From Alcanivorax sp. (GTDB taxonomy: Bacteria; Pseudomonadota; Gammaproteobacteria; Pseudomonadales; Alcanivoracaceae): a stretch of DNA of 64,000 nt. The notes under the pieces are model-generated. The model did not search any database. It had not been told where the DNA came from and saw only the letters and a program-made list of their open reading frames with translations. A program made the position numbers and the translations under genes. Positions within the stretch are counted from its first letter, which is position 1. Every line of letters starts with the position of its first letter. The stretch covers positions 1 to 64,000 of the forward strand of contig NZ_PBSH01000042.1 of the NCBI RefSeq assembly GCF_002726155.1, read 5' to 3'. Positions 50,651 to 61,589 of this stretch are shown here, one piece after another.

Positions 50651-52078
50651 CTACGGCGTCGACTCCACTGCCGGCGCCGGGGCACCGGCCAGGGCCCGGT
50701 ACACATCAACCATCGCCTGAGTGACGGCCGCCTGACTGCGCACCTGGGCATCCCGGGTGGTGGTCAACTCCTGTTCCGCTGCCAGCACTTCAAAGTAACC
50801 GATAAAACCCTGCTCATAGCGGGTTCTGGCCAGCGCCGCCGCCCGCTGGGCATCGTTTGAGGCCCTCACCAGCCGTTCGGCTCGTTGTCGGGCGCGCTGA
50901 TAGCGCACCAGCCGGGTTTCCGTTTCTTCCAGTGCCACCAGCACCGCCTGCTGGTAGTTGGCCAGGGCCTCACGACTGCTGGCATCTTCCGCTTCGATAC
51001 GGGCCTTTACCTTGCCATAGTCGAGAAAGGTCCAGTCCACGCCCAACGCCACGCGCCGGCTTTCCGCCGGGCCACTGAACAGGTCACCGCTGTCCGTGGC
51101 CACCGATCCCAGCAACCCGCTGAGGGTAAAACGGGGGAACAAGTCCGCCGTTGCTACACCAATGCGGGCGGTGGCGGCGGCCAACCGGCGTTCCGCGGCG
51201 GCCACATCCGGCCGGCGTCGCAATACGTCACCGGGGCTGTCTACCGGGATCACCGGCAAACTGCCCGGCAACCCGGTATTCACCGCAAGTGTGTCAACCA
51301 GGGCGACCGGCGGCTGGCCAGTGAGCACGGCAATACGGTGCATGGCTGCACGAATGTCTGCCTCCAGTGAAGGCAAGGCAGCGCGGGTCCGTTCCAGCTG
51401 CGCCCGGGCGCGCACCGAGTCGAACTCCGTGCCGCGACCGGCATTGACCCGGGCGGAGACAATATCCAGGGTCTCGGTCTGAATCGCCACATTCTGCTCG
51501 GCCACCTGCAGCCGTTGCTGCAAGCCACGCAGCTCGAAATAGCTGCTGGCCACCTGCCCGGCCAATGCCACCTGCAAGGCACCAAGATCAGCGCCCACTG
51601 CCTGCAGCTGCGCCGCCTGGGACTCGGTGGCCCGACGCAAGCGCCCAAACATATCCAGCTCCCACTGGGCGGCAATACCCGCCTGATAGAGCTCGACCCG
51701 CTCCTGGCCGCCCCCAACCGGCGTGCGCTCCACGTCAGCCAGATGCTGCTCGGCACCGCTGGCACTGGCCGTGACGCTGGGCCACTGTTCACGCTTGGCC
51801 CCGTACAGCAAGGCCGCCGCCCGATCGTAACGGGCCAACGCCGCTTGCAACGTCTGGTTCGCTGTCAGGGTTTGTTCGATCAATTGCGCCAACAAGGGAT
51901 CATCAAAGCCCTGCCAGAAGTCCTGCTCAGCCTGGGCAAAATCACCCGGGGAGGTCGAGGAGGAATATTGTGCCGCGAAAGTCTCCGGCTGCGGCGTGTC
52001 CGGCCTCTGGTAATCCGGCCCGACGGCGCAGCCCGCCAACAGTGCCACCCCACCGATAAGGCCCAGTGCATTACGCAT
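50651..52078 (-). CDS. RND efflux outer membrane lipoprotein (OprM/OprN-like)
   Basis: Lipobox GGVALLAGCAVGPDYQRP; overlaps permease stop. Confidence 0.93.
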   Translation of the reverse strand: MRNALGLIGGVALLAGCAVGPDYQRPDTPQPETFAAQYSSSTSPGDFAQAEQDFWQGFDDPLLAQLIEQTLTANQTLQAALARYDRAAALLYGAKREQWPSVTASASGAEQHLADVERTPVGGGQERVELYQAGIAAQWELDMFGRLRRATESQAAQLQAVGADLGALQVALAGQVASSYFELRGLQQRLQVAEQNVAIQTETLDIVSARVNAGRGTEFDSVRARAQLERTRAALPSLEADIRAAMHRIAVLTGQPPVALVDTLAVNTGLPGSLPVIPVDSPGDVLRRRPDVAAAERRLAAATARIGVATADLFPRFTLSGLLGSVATDSGDLFSGPAESRRVALGVDWTFLDYGKVKARIEAEDASSREALANYQQAVLVALEETETRLVRYQRARQRAERLVRASNDAQRAAALARTRYEQGFIGYFEVLAAEQELTTTRDAQVRSQAAVTQAMVDVYRALAGAPAPAVESTP

Positions 52079-55000
52079 GGTTATCTCCTTGAATCTGCCC
52101 ATGGGCGCCCCCGTCCAGAGTGCTTTCATGGTGGCTGACCGGCGGTTTGCTGCCCGCCAGTTTGCGCAACGCCACATAGAACACCGGCGTCAGGAACAGC
52201 CCGAACAGCGTGACGCCAAGCATGCCAAAGAACAGCGCCACACCCAGCGCCTGGCGCACTTCCGCACCGGCACCACTGCCCAGCACCAGCGGCAGCACCG
52301 CGGCGGTGAAGGTAATGGACGTCATGATGATCGGGCGCAAACGCAACCGGCAGGCTTCCAGTGCCGCCTGGACTACACCCTTGCCCTGCATTTCCAGTTC
52401 GCGGGCGAACTCCACAATCAGGATGGCGTTCTTGCAGGCCAGCGCGATCAACACCACCAGCCCCACCTGAACAAAGATGTTGTTATCGCCACCGAAGAAC
52501 CACACGCCCATCAGCGCCGACAGCATGCACATGGGCACGATGAGAATCACCGCCAATGGCAACGTCCAGCTTTCGTACAGAGCAGCCAGCACCAGGAACA
52601 CCAGCAGTATCGACAGCGGGAAGACCAACAAGGCCGCGTTGCCCTGGGTCGCCTGCTGGTAACTCAGGTCGGTCCACTCGAACGTCATGCCGTTGGGCAA
52701 TACCTCATCGGCAATCTGGTTGAGCACGGCCATGGCCTGTGCTGAAGACAGTACCTGTGGGTCCGCCTCCCCTGCCAGGTCTGCCGCCGGGTAGCCGTTG
52801 TAACGCAATACCGGATCCGGACCGAAATCTTCGGTAATAGTGACCATGGAACTGATGGGCACCATATCGCCGTGGATATTGCGGGTGCGCAACCGGCCAA
52901 TGTCATCAATGTCTTCCCGGAAAGGCGCATCCGCCTGGGCAATCACCTGCCAGGTGCGACCGAAACGGTTGAAGTCATTCACATAGGCCGAGCCCAGATA
53001 AGTCTGCAAGGTATCGAACAGCTCGGTCAGCGGCACACCCTGGGCTTTCGCCTTGAGACGGTCCACCTCCGCATTCAACTGTGGCACATTGGCCTGATAA
53101 CTGCTGATGGGAAAACCCATCCCTGGTGTCTGTGCAATAGCGCCCTGGAATGCATTCACAGCGTTCTGCAATTCGCCATAGCCCAGGTTGCCCCTGTCCT
53201 CGATAAACAACTGGTACCCCGAACCGTTACCCAGACCGAGAATCGGCGGCGGCATAAAGGAGAACGTAATCCCTTCCTTCAGGCCGGCGATTTTCTGGTT
53301 AATCTCGGCATTGATCTCGGCCGCCGAACGGCTGCGCTGATCAAACGGCTCCAGCGGGAAAAATGCCACACCGGTATTGGAGGTGTTGGTGAACTGCAAG
53401 GCATTCAAACCCGGGAACGCTACCGAGTGCGCCACGCCTTCGGTGCTCATGGCGATGTCTGTCACCTTCTGCAGCAAGGCATCGGTGCGCTCCAGCGACG
53501 CCCCTTCCGGCAGCTTCACCCCGGCAATCAGGTACATTTTGTCCTGTACCGGAATGAATCCCGGCGGCACCACCTTGAACATCAAGCCGGTGCCGGCCAG
53601 TAACAACGCATAGATCACGAACACCACACCACGATGATGCAGCGAGCGGGACACGCCGCCATGGTACTTGTCCGAACTGGCATTGAAGAAACGGTTGAAC
53701 GGACGGAAGAGCCAGCCAAACAGCGTATCAATCAGGCGTGTCAGCCGATCCTTCGGTGCGTCGTGGGGCTTGAGCAACATGGCTGCCAACGCTGGCGACA
53801 GCGTCAACGAGTTGATGGTGGAGATCACCGTGGAGATGGCAATGGTGACCGCGAACTGTCGATAGAACTGGCCGGTAACACCGGACAGAAACGCCATGGG
53901 GATAAACACCGCACACAGCACCAGACCAATTGCCACAATCGGGCCAGACACTTCCCGCATGGCCTGATGCGCTGCCGCCAATGGCGTCAGCCCTTCTTCA
54001 ATATTTCGTTCCACGTTCTCCACCACCACAATGGCGTCGTCGACGACAATGCCGATGGCCAGAACCAGCCCGAAGAGAGTCAGTGTGTTGATGGAATAGC
54101 CAAGCAGATAGAGCGCCGCAAAGGTCCCGACTACGGAAATCGGCACGGCCAGCAACGGAATAATCGAGGCGCGCCAGGTTTGCAGGAACAGAGTCACCAC
54201 CAGCACCACCAGCAGCACGGCTTCGATCAAGGTCTTGATCACCGACTTGATGGAATCACTGACGAATACCGTGGTGTCGTACACCGCTTCATACTTCACG
54301 CCTTGCGGAAAACGGGTGGCCATCTCATCCATGGCTGTGATCACCTGGTCGCGAATGTCCAGCGCATTGGCGCCCGGCGCCTGGAAAATACCAATCGCTA
54401 CCGCATCCTTGCTGTCCAGCTGGGAACGCAAGGTGTAATCCCCCGCGCCGAGCTCCAGCCGCGCCACATCGGACAGACGAACAATCTCGCCCTGCGCACC
54501 GCTCTTGAGGACCACATCACCGAATTCTTCCACCGTGCGCAGGCGCCCCTGGGCATTAATCAGGGTCAGAAAATCACTGCCCGGCATAGGCTCGGCGCCC
54601 AGCTGTCCGGCGGATACCTGCACATTCTGCTCGCGCATGGCACCCACCACATCGCTGGCGGTGAGCCCCCGCGCGGCAATTTTTTCCGGGTCCAGCCAGG
54701 CACGCATGGCGTAGTCACCGCCGCCAAAGATTTGCGCATCGCCTACGCCCCGGATCCGCGCCAGCACATCGCGCACATGCAGGCGGGCATAGTTGCGCAG
54801 GTACAGGGTGTCGTAACGGCCATCCGGGGATGTCAGGTGAACCACCATCAAGAATGTCGGTGATTGTTTCTGCGTGGTCACCCCCTGGCGACGCACATCT
54901 TCCGGCAATCGGGCCAGGGCCTGACTGACCCGGTTCTGCACCCGTACGGTGGCATCATCGGCGTCGATGTCCGGCCGGAAGGTCACCGTCATCTGCAGCA

Positions 55001-55265
55001 CCCCATCGGAGCCCGCCACGGATTTCAGGTACATCATCCCTTCAACGCCGTTAATCGCCTCCTCCAGTGGCGTCGCCACGGTTTCCGCAATCACCTTCGG
55101 ATTGGCCCCCGGGTACACGGTGCGCACCACCACTGACGGCGGCACCACTTCCGGGTATTCACTCACCGGCAGGTTGGGGATGGAAATCAGCCCCACCGCA
55201 AAAATAATGATCGACAACACCGCCGCAAAAATCGGCCTGTCGACAAAGAAACGTGAAAAATTCAT
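52071..55265 (-). CDS. RND efflux permease (HAE1, MexF-like)
   Basis: MNFSRFFVDRPIFAAVLSIIIFAVGLISIPNLPVSEYPEVVPPSVVV...; GIVVDDAIVVVENVER. Confidence 0.95.
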   Translation of the reverse strand: MNFSRFFVDRPIFAAVLSIIIFAVGLISIPNLPVSEYPEVVPPSVVVRTVYPGANPKVIAETVATPLEEAINGVEGMMYLKSVAGSDGVLQMTVTFRPDIDADDATVRVQNRVSQALARLPEDVRRQGVTTQKQSPTFLMVVHLTSPDGRYDTLYLRNYARLHVRDVLARIRGVGDAQIFGGGDYAMRAWLDPEKIAARGLTASDVVGAMREQNVQVSAGQLGAEPMPGSDFLTLINAQGRLRTVEEFGDVVLKSGAQGEIVRLSDVARLELGAGDYTLRSQLDSKDAVAIGIFQAPGANALDIRDQVITAMDEMATRFPQGVKYEAVYDTTVFVSDSIKSVIKTLIEAVLLVVLVVTLFLQTWRASIIPLLAVPISVVGTFAALYLLGYSINTLTLFGLVLAIGIVVDDAIVVVENVERNIEEGLTPLAAAHQAMREVSGPIVAIGLVLCAVFIPMAFLSGVTGQFYRQFAVTIAISTVISTINSLTLSPALAAMLLKPHDAPKDRLTRLIDTLFGWLFRPFNRFFNASSDKYHGGVSRSLHHRGVVFVIYALLLAGTGLMFKVVPPGFIPVQDKMYLIAGVKLPEGASLERTDALLQKVTDIAMSTEGVAHSVAFPGLNALQFTNTSNTGVAFFPLEPFDQRSRSAAEINAEINQKIAGLKEGITFSFMPPPILGLGNGSGYQLFIEDRGNLGYGELQNAVNAFQGAIAQTPGMGFPISSYQANVPQLNAEVDRLKAKAQGVPLTELFDTLQTYLGSAYVNDFNRFGRTWQVIAQADAPFREDIDDIGRLRTRNIHGDMVPISSMVTITEDFGPDPVLRYNGYPAADLAGEADPQVLSSAQAMAVLNQIADEVLPNGMTFEWTDLSYQQATQGNAALLVFPLSILLVFLVLAALYESWTLPLAVILIVPMCMLSALMGVWFFGGDNNIFVQVGLVVLIALACKNAILIVEFARELEMQGKGVVQAALEACRLRLRPIIMTSITFTAAVLPLVLGSGAGAEVRQALGVALFFGMLGVTLFGLFLTPVFYVALRKLAGSKPPVSHHESTLDGGAHGQIQGDNHA

Positions 55266-55409
55266 GGCAATACTCCTGCGCGGCGGATCAGCGACCCACC
55301 GTGACATGTCGTTCCCTTTGAAGTTGCCGGATCTTTTTTCGCTAGCGCCGTATTATCTCGATGCGGAAAAAATCACCCGGCCTGGGGAGCCGCTGAGAAA
55401 CTCCCTGGA

Positions 55410-56591
55410 TCATGGTTGGGCGACAACTACCGTCGCGCTGTCCGGTCGATCCCCCATGGCAACCTGATTAGGCGCCACCGGCATACCGTCAAAGAACACT
55501 TTCTGGACACCATTGATGATGACCCTGTCACCTCTCTGGAGGCCGTCGAGAATAACCAGCTGGTCATCCACTGCCCGCCCCGGTGTTACCTGGCGGCGAG
55601 CGGCCATGTTGTCGTCACCAACCACATACACGAAGCGACGATCCTGATCGGTAAGCACCGCTTTACGGTTCACCAGCATGGCGTTATCCATACGCGCCAT
55701 AGGCAATTGCACGCGGGCAAATTGTCCCGGTTTAAAAGTGCCATTCGGGTTGGCCAGTTCCGCCCGGTACTGCAAGGTACCGGTGTTGGCGTTCAAGCGG
55801 TTGTCGATAAAGTTCAGCGTGCCCTGATGCGGAAACCCCGACTCCCCGGCCAGGCCAATGCGCACCGTGGTCGGCTTTCCCGCCACACGAGCCTGTTCGC
55901 TTTCCAGCGCGGCTTGCTCGTCCGCATCGAAATACACGTACATCGGATCCACCGACACCAACGTGGTCAGCAATGTCTGATCGGCACTGGCCAGGTTTCC
56001 CCGCGTCACCAGGGCGCGGCCCGCCCGTCCACTTACCGGCGCCGTTACCCGGGTGTACTGTAAATCCAGCTCGGCGGTTTCCAGCGCGGCCTTTGCCGCG
56101 TTGACCAGCGCTCGCGCACTCATCTTTGCCGCGTTGCGCTGGTCATACTCTTCACGGGAAATCGCACGGCTTTCCATTAACGAACGGGCTCGCTCCGCCT
56201 GGCTGTTCGCCAGTGCCAACTCGCTCCTTGCCTGGGCCAACTGCGCTTGCGCAGCCTGCTTTCTGGCCTGATACGGGCGTGGATCAATCTGGAAAAGGAG
56301 ATCGCCAGCGTTCACCAGGGCCCCTTCTTCAAAGGTCACCTTATCGATGTAACCGCTGACCCGGGGCCGTAGCTCCACCGTTTCCGGTGCCACCACACGA
56401 CCAGTAAAAGACTCCCACAAGGTCACCGGCTCCGGTTGAACCAGGGCCACATCCACATCCGGCGCGGGCATCTGCTGCGAGGCTTCACTACGCGCGTCGC
56501 AACCGGACAAAAAAACAATCGCCATCAAAATAAACGCCAGGCCCAGGTACACACCCACACCACCGGCCGTTTCACTACTCACACTTTCCAT
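55410..56591 (-). CDS. RND efflux periplasmic adaptor (MexE-like)
   Basis: RPRVSGYIDKVTFEEGALVNAGDLLFQIDPRPYQA; lipoprotein-like signal LSGCD. Confidence 0.93.
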   Translation of the reverse strand: MESVSSETAGGVGVYLGLAFILMAIVFLSGCDARSEASQQMPAPDVDVALVQPEPVTLWESFTGRVVAPETVELRPRVSGYIDKVTFEEGALVNAGDLLFQIDPRPYQARKQAAQAQLAQARSELALANSQAERARSLMESRAISREEYDQRNAAKMSARALVNAAKAALETAELDLQYTRVTAPVSGRAGRALVTRGNLASADQTLLTTLVSVDPMYVYFDADEQAALESEQARVAGKPTTVRIGLAGESGFPHQGTLNFIDNRLNANTGTLQYRAELANPNGTFKPGQFARVQLPMARMDNAMLVNRKAVLTDQDRRFVYVVGDDNMAARRQVTPGRAVDDQLVILDGLQRGDRVIINGVQKVFFDGMPVAPNQVAMGDRPDSATVVVAQP

Positions 56592-56757
56592 GAATCTGAC
56601 TCCCGCTATCACCCTTGATGCATTACCGCAGTAATGCGTACCCGATAATCGAATAACCCTGAAACGATTCGACAGAATGGCAAAATCAATTCACCACCCG
56701 ATCAGACATTCACCCTGAATAGCCACCACCGAACCGTCATGGCAGAGGACTCTAATT

Positions 56758-56775
56758 CCTCAAGTTGAGTTGAGG
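56758..56775 (-). promoter_or_regulatory. SoxR box upstream of the RND operon
   Basis: CCTCAAGTTGAGTTGAGG; minus strand TTGACC-19 nt-TAGAGT. Confidence 0.8.
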
Positions 56776-57185
56776 TCAACAAAAAAATCCGCGCTCCTGA
56801 CGAACCTCCAACTGCCAGCACAATTGCCTGGCAAGAAAACACAGGGCTTTCCTGAATGGAGAGAAACTGTAATGAAAAGGGGCCAAACCACGATATCGGG
56901 TTACTGCCTCAACATTGCCCGATCCTGTTTAAATTCATCTGCACCAGTGGAAAGCAGGTTTTCCCGCGGCCATGTTTCACTCGGATGTCATTACTGTTTC
57001 AGGCAATCAAATCACGACAAGAACAGACAAATAGGAGAGCAAGAAAAAGAAGAAAGCCACTAAACCTTTAATTTAAAAGGAATAAAAATTTGAAGGAGGG
57101 TGCCACTGACTGCCCGCATGGTTGTACCCCTACAGGTTCGCAACAGTAGGGAATGTTGCCTGATCCCACAGGGAGGCGGGTGCAG

Positions 57186-57227
57186 ATTGCCGGTTTCTGC
57201 GCAGTCATTGCCCGATTCTGCAGAAAA
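57186..57227 (+). promoter_or_regulatory. Tandem AraC-type direct repeats
   Basis: ATTGCCGGTTTCTGCGCAG / ATTGCCCGATTCTGCAGAA at 21-bp spacing, upstream of TATACT near 57263. Confidence 0.6.
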
Positions 57228-57290
57228 TGGCCCGATACCCCACCGCCCTACCCGGCGCATGCGTATACTGCGGCAAAAGGGAGAAAGGTC

Positions 57291-58247
57291 ATGACCGCCA
57301 CTTTATCCAATGTTGCCGCCCCTGCTGGCAGCGCACTCGAGCAACAGCTGGCGCAGCTTGTCTGCGAACAGATTGCAGAGCCGGGCATGCTCGACTCCGG
57401 CATCCCGGGCGTATCGTTGTATCGTGCCGATGACACCAGCAGTTGCGCCTCTACGGTCTACGAGCCTTCACTGATTTTTATTCTGCAAGGCACCAAGACC
57501 ATTGAGCTTGGCGACCGTGAAATTGTGTACGGCCCATCCAGCTACCTGGCCAGCTCCGTCCACCTTCCGGTGCTTGGGCAAATTGTGGATGCCTCCCCAA
57601 ACCATCCTTACCTGGCGGTAAAAATCGACGTGGATCCGCAGGAGGTCACTGACCTTGTGCTCGAACTGGGTGACAAGGTTGGCCGTTATGAACCGGGCAA
57701 TGAATGTCCAGAAGTGGGCTGCGGCCTGTGCATGTCACACATGGATGAATCCATGCAGGGCGCGCTCTATCGACTGCTTAACCTGATGACCACGCCGGAC
57801 GATATTGCCGTGCTTGCCCCACTGACCCGCCGCGAGATTATCTACCGTTCATTGATTGGCGAGATGGGGCCACGCATGCGCAAGTTCGCCTCTATTGATT
57901 CCCAGGCCAACCGGATATCCAGGGTCATTTCCACCCTCAAGGACCGCTATTCCGAACCATTGCGGGTGAAGGATCTGGCAGACTCGGCCAACATGAGTGA
58001 GTCCACCCTGTTTCATAGCTTCAAACAGGTCACCCGCATGTCACCGCTACAATTCCAGAAGAAGTTGCGTCTGCATGAAGCACGCCGGCTGATGCTCACC
58101 GAAGGGCTGGAAGCAGCCACGGCCAGCTACCGGGTGGGCTATGAAAGCCCCTCCCATTTCAGCCGGGAATACAGCCGCTTGTTCGGTGCACCGCCGCGCG
58201 CAGACGTAAGCAAGTTGCGCGGAGCACAGGCTGGCGTTAGCGCCTGA
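57291..58247 (+). CDS. AraC family transcriptional regulator (AraC_N domain)
   Basis: C-terminal double HTH: VKDLADSANMSESTLFHSFKQVTRMSPLQFQKKLRLHEARRLM...YESPSHFSREYSRLFG. Confidence 0.92.
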   Translation: MTATLSNVAAPAGSALEQQLAQLVCEQIAEPGMLDSGIPGVSLYRADDTSSCASTVYEPSLIFILQGTKTIELGDREIVYGPSSYLASSVHLPVLGQIVDASPNHPYLAVKIDVDPQEVTDLVLELGDKVGRYEPGNECPEVGCGLCMSHMDESMQGALYRLLNLMTTPDDIAVLAPLTRREIIYRSLIGEMGPRMRKFASIDSQANRISRVISTLKDRYSEPLRVKDLADSANMSESTLFHSFKQVTRMSPLQFQKKLRLHEARRLMLTEGLEAATASYRVGYESPSHFSREYSRLFGAPPRADVSKLRGAQAGVSA

Positions 58248-58326
58248 TTAGGCAGCCCTGAAAACCTGGGACGTCAGACATCTGGTATCGAACATTTGGC
58301 AAAGCGCCGGGGGATTCGCGATAAAC

Positions 58327-58360
58327 CAAAAAAAAGGGCGCTTTATGCGCCCTTTTTTTA
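58327..58360. terminator. Bidirectional intrinsic terminator
   Basis: AAAAAAAAGGGCGC-TTTAT-GCGCCCTTTTTTT between convergent genes. Confidence 0.9.
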
Positions 58361-59119
58361 GCTTTTCAATTTATATCCGGTTTTGAATATCCACCACACC
58401 AGCCCCATGCACAGCGTCAGAAACAATAACGTCATGCCCAGACTGATCCCGATGTGCACATCCGCTACACCAAAGAAGCTGTAGCGAAACCCGCTGATAA
58501 GATAAACCACTGGGTTGAACAGGGTCACCGTCTGCCAAACCGGCGGCAGCATGTCGATGGAGTAGAAACTGCCTCCCAGAAAGGTCAGCGGCGTAATGAT
58601 CATCAAGGGAATGATCTGTAGCTTCTCGAAGGTATCTGCCCATACCCCGATGATAAAGCCAAACAGGCTGAAGGTGATTGCGGTCAGCAGCAGAAAGCCA
58701 ATCATCAGGAAAGGATGCTGCACCTCATAATCCACAAACAATCGTGCCGTCAGCAAAATCAGGATGCCCAGAATCGTGGACTTGGTTGCCGCCGCCCCCA
58801 CATAACCAATTACGATCTCCACATAGGACACCGGTGCCGACAGCACCTCGTAGATGGTGCCGGAGAAAGTGGGCATGTATATCCCGAAAGACGCGTTGGA
58901 AATGCTTTGCGTCATCAATGACAGCATGATCAAGCCGGGAATAATGAACGCCCCGTAACTGACGCCGTCAATCTCGACCATCCGTGAACCGATCGCAGAA
59001 CCGAACACCACAAAATACAGCGAGGTGGAAATCACCGGGGAAGCCACGCTTTGCATCAGGGTGCGCCAGGTGCGCGCCATCTCGAACTTGTAGATAGCGC
59101 GAATGGAATGAATATTCAT
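58358..59119 (-). CDS. ABC-2 type transporter permease (YadH-like)
   Basis: [43 protein letters not shown]. Confidence 0.9.
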   Translation of the reverse strand: MNIHSIRAIYKFEMARTWRTLMQSVASPVISTSLYFVVFGSAIGSRMVEIDGVSYGAFIIPGLIMLSLMTQSISNASFGIYMPTFSGTIYEVLSAPVSYVEIVIGYVGAAATKSTILGILILLTARLFVDYEVQHPFLMIGFLLLTAITFSLFGFIIGVWADTFEKLQIIPLMIITPLTFLGGSFYSIDMLPPVWQTVTLFNPVVYLISGFRYSFFGVADVHIGISLGMTLLFLTLCMGLVWWIFKTGYKLKS

Positions 59120-60108
59120 CAAGCGTCTCCCTGTGCGTTAGGTGCATCTTCACTGGTTACCCGCCCGGCCGTACTATCGTTCGGGTTACCGTTATGCACC
59201 AGGTCCACGAAAATATCTTCCAGCGAACTTTGCCGTGAATGCAGGTCCTTGAATTCAATACCCTGCTCACTCAGGTGACGCAGCAATTCGGCAATGCCCG
59301 TGTTTTCCTGGTTGGCATCGTAGGTATAAACCATCGAGTAGCCCTCATCGGTCAGCGCCAGTGCCTCGTCCGCCATGGCGGCGGGAATCGCATCAAGCGG
59401 TTCTGCCAAGTGTACAGTCAACTGCTTGCGCCCCAACTTTTCCATCAGCCGGGACTTTTCATCCACCAGGATAATTTCGCCCTGACGGATAATACCCACC
59501 CGGTCAGCCATTTCCTCGGCCTCTTCAATATAGTGGGTCGTCAGAATAATGGTGACGCCCTGTTCGCGCAGCTGGCGGACCATTTCCCACATTTCCCGGC
59601 GCAGCTCTACATCCACACCCGCCGTAGGCTCGTCCAGAAACAGGATCTTTGGCTCATGGGAAAGCGCCTTGGCAATCATCACCCGTCGCTTCATGCCACC
59701 GGACAACATCATGATCTTGCTGTCTTTCTTGTCCCACAGCGACAGCGCCTTGAGCACTTTTTCAATATGGGCATCATTACGCGGCTTGCCGAACAGACCC
59801 CGGCTGAAACTCACTGTTGCCCAGACAGTTTCAAACGCGTCGGTGGAAATCTCCTGGGGCACCAGTCCGATGGCGCTTCGTGCGGCACGAAAATCGGTAA
59901 TGATGTCATGGCCATCGGCGAGGACCTTGCCGGACGAGGGATTGACGATCCCGCAAATAATACTGATCAGGGTCGTTTTGCCGGCGCCGTTGGGGCCCAG
60001 CAGGGCAAAGATCTCCCCGGGCCGAATCTCCAGATTGACCTCTTTAAGCGCCTGAAACCCGGATTCATAAACCTTGTTGAGATTGTTGACTGAAATTACT
60101 GCATCCAC
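59119..60108 (-). CDS. ABC transporter ATP-binding protein (YadG-like)
   Basis: Walker [40 protein letters not shown]; overlaps permease start. Confidence 0.93.
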   Translation of the reverse strand: MDAVISVNNLNKVYESGFQALKEVNLEIRPGEIFALLGPNGAGKTTLISIICGIVNPSSGKVLADGHDIITDFRAARSAIGLVPQEISTDAFETVWATVSFSRGLFGKPRNDAHIEKVLKALSLWDKKDSKIMMLSGGMKRRVMIAKALSHEPKILFLDEPTAGVDVELRREMWEMVRQLREQGVTIILTTHYIEEAEEMADRVGIIRQGEIILVDEKSRLMEKLGRKQLTVHLAEPLDAIPAAMADEALALTDEGYSMVYTYDANQENTGIAELLRHLSEQGIEFKDLHSRQSSLEDIFVDLVHNGNPNDSTAGRVTSEDAPNAQGDA

Positions 60109-60241
60109 ACTGTCTCTCCTTCAAAGGACGCCTTCCCACTCTCACTGCATCGCGCCGATGGCAAGCATACCCTATACAGGCTGACCATTATGCACACCCG
60201 GCGCCGCCCATGGGCGCGGATACGCAGAACGACCAACACGC

Positions 60242-60832
60242 TCACGAAACCGCCGCAAATTCCGGTCGCTGGCGCGCCGCGTTCAGGCTCTGCGCCCACC
60301 ACCGAAGTACCACCAATTGCTGCGCCAGCCGCTTCTCTGCACGGGTCTTCTGCTCCACTGACTGCCAGTGCCCACGGGCATCAAATTTGTCACCGGCATT
60401 GATGATGCTCACCACATTGCGCACTGTCACCGCATGCAACTCGGCATAGACCAGCCGTAACTGTTCTACCGCTCGCAACCCACCGGACACCCCGCCATAA
60501 CTGATAAACGCCACCGGCTTTGCTTTCCAGGCCGCACCGGAGATATCAATGACCTGTTTAAGGATGGCAGGGAAACTGTGGTTGTACTCCGGCGTAACCA
60601 CTAAAAAGGCATCGGCCTTTGTCAGCCTGTTTTGCAGCTGCTGCACACTGGCGGATGCGGCATTCGGAAAATCCGCCGGCACATCAAAATCGCGGGGATC
60701 AACTACCTGCGGCGTAAAACCGGGCACACCCCGAATCTGCTCTGCAGCCCAATTGACCAAATGGTCACACAAACGCCCTTCACGGGTACTGCCGTACACC
60801 AGAGCCAGTGTCAGCGGGTCGCGCGTAGCCAT
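60242..60832 (-). CDS. NAD(P)H-dependent FMN reductase family protein
   Basis: LALVYGSTREGRLCDHLVNWA, VTPEYNHSFPAILKQVIDI. Confidence 0.92.
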   Translation of the reverse strand: MATRDPLTLALVYGSTREGRLCDHLVNWAAEQIRGVPGFTPQVVDPRDFDVPADFPNAASASVQQLQNRLTKADAFLVVTPEYNHSFPAILKQVIDISGAAWKAKPVAFISYGGVSGGLRAVEQLRLVYAELHAVTVRNVVSIINAGDKFDARGHWQSVEQKTRAEKRLAQQLVVLRWWAQSLNAARQRPEFAAVS

Positions 60833-60875
60833 ATTACCTCCTGAACAGTTGACGACAATGAAGGCTCAGCGTAAA

Positions 60876-60895
60876 ACCTCAACTAACATTGAGGT
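60876..60895. promoter_or_regulatory. SoxR box between the FMN reductase gene and soxR
   Basis: ACCTCAACTAACATTGAGGT; minus strand TTGACC-19 nt-TACGCT. Confidence 0.85.
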
Positions 60896-60922
60896 CAATA
60901 AAGAAAGAAAAAGGAAGCAGCT

Positions 60923-61393
60923 ATGACCCTCATCAACGCAAACGATATCGGCAAAGCCCTGACCGTGGGGGAAGTGGCAGACCGGAGCGGGGTTGCGGTA
61001 TCCGCCCTGCACTTTTATGAAACCAAGGGATTGATCCAGAGCTGGCGCAGCAGTGGCAACCAGCGCCGCTACCACCGTGATGTACTGCGTCGTGTCGCCG
61101 TGATCAAGGTCGCCCAGCGTATTGGCATTCCCCTGGCCGAAATCGCCGACGCCATGGCCAGCCTGCCCGACGGCCGCACGCCTACCGCCCGTGACTGGAA
61201 ACGGCTATCCGCTCGCTGGCAGGAGCAACTGGATGCCCGCATTCACGCCCTGACCCAGTTACGTGATCAACTGAGCGACTGTATCGGTTGTGGGTGTTTG
61301 TCGATCAAGGCCTGTCGACTGCGAAATCCCTATGACTCACTCTCCGAACAAGGCACCGGGGCTCAGCTTCTTGAGGATGAACAAACGCCCTGA
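60923..61393 (+). CDS. soxR: Redox-sensitive transcriptional activator SoxR
   Basis: Mer[29 protein letters not shown] and [2Fe-2S] motif [12 protein letters not shown]. Confidence 0.96.
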   Translation: MTLINANDIGKALTVGEVADRSGVAVSALHFYETKGLIQSWRSSGNQRRYHRDVLRRVAVIKVAQRIGIPLAEIADAMASLPDGRTPTARDWKRLSARWQEQLDARIHALTQLRDQLSDCIGCGCLSIKACRLRNPYDSLSEQGTGAQLLEDEQTP

Positions 61394-61589
61394 CTCTGCG
61401 AATTTTCATGCCATTTCAGTGAACGATCTGCCGTAACAACACTCTGTCACCCTAGCCTGCGACTTTTGTCGGCATTCATTTTGCAGGCCGTGACGTGGCA
61501 GAATAGGGGCCCCATTTCTCTACTGGACACGGCATCTGAGCCCCGGATACATCACGCTCAACCCTTATCAACCGCAATCAGGAGGCAGT

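Noticed and set aside
53634-54863. 409-aa plus-strand ORF opposite the RND permease
   Set aside because: Antisense shadow frame.
58268-58305. Sixth heptad-like array (CGTCAGA CATCTGG TATCGAA CATTTGG) after the AraC gene
   Set aside because: Only one degenerate arm without a convincing inverted partner.
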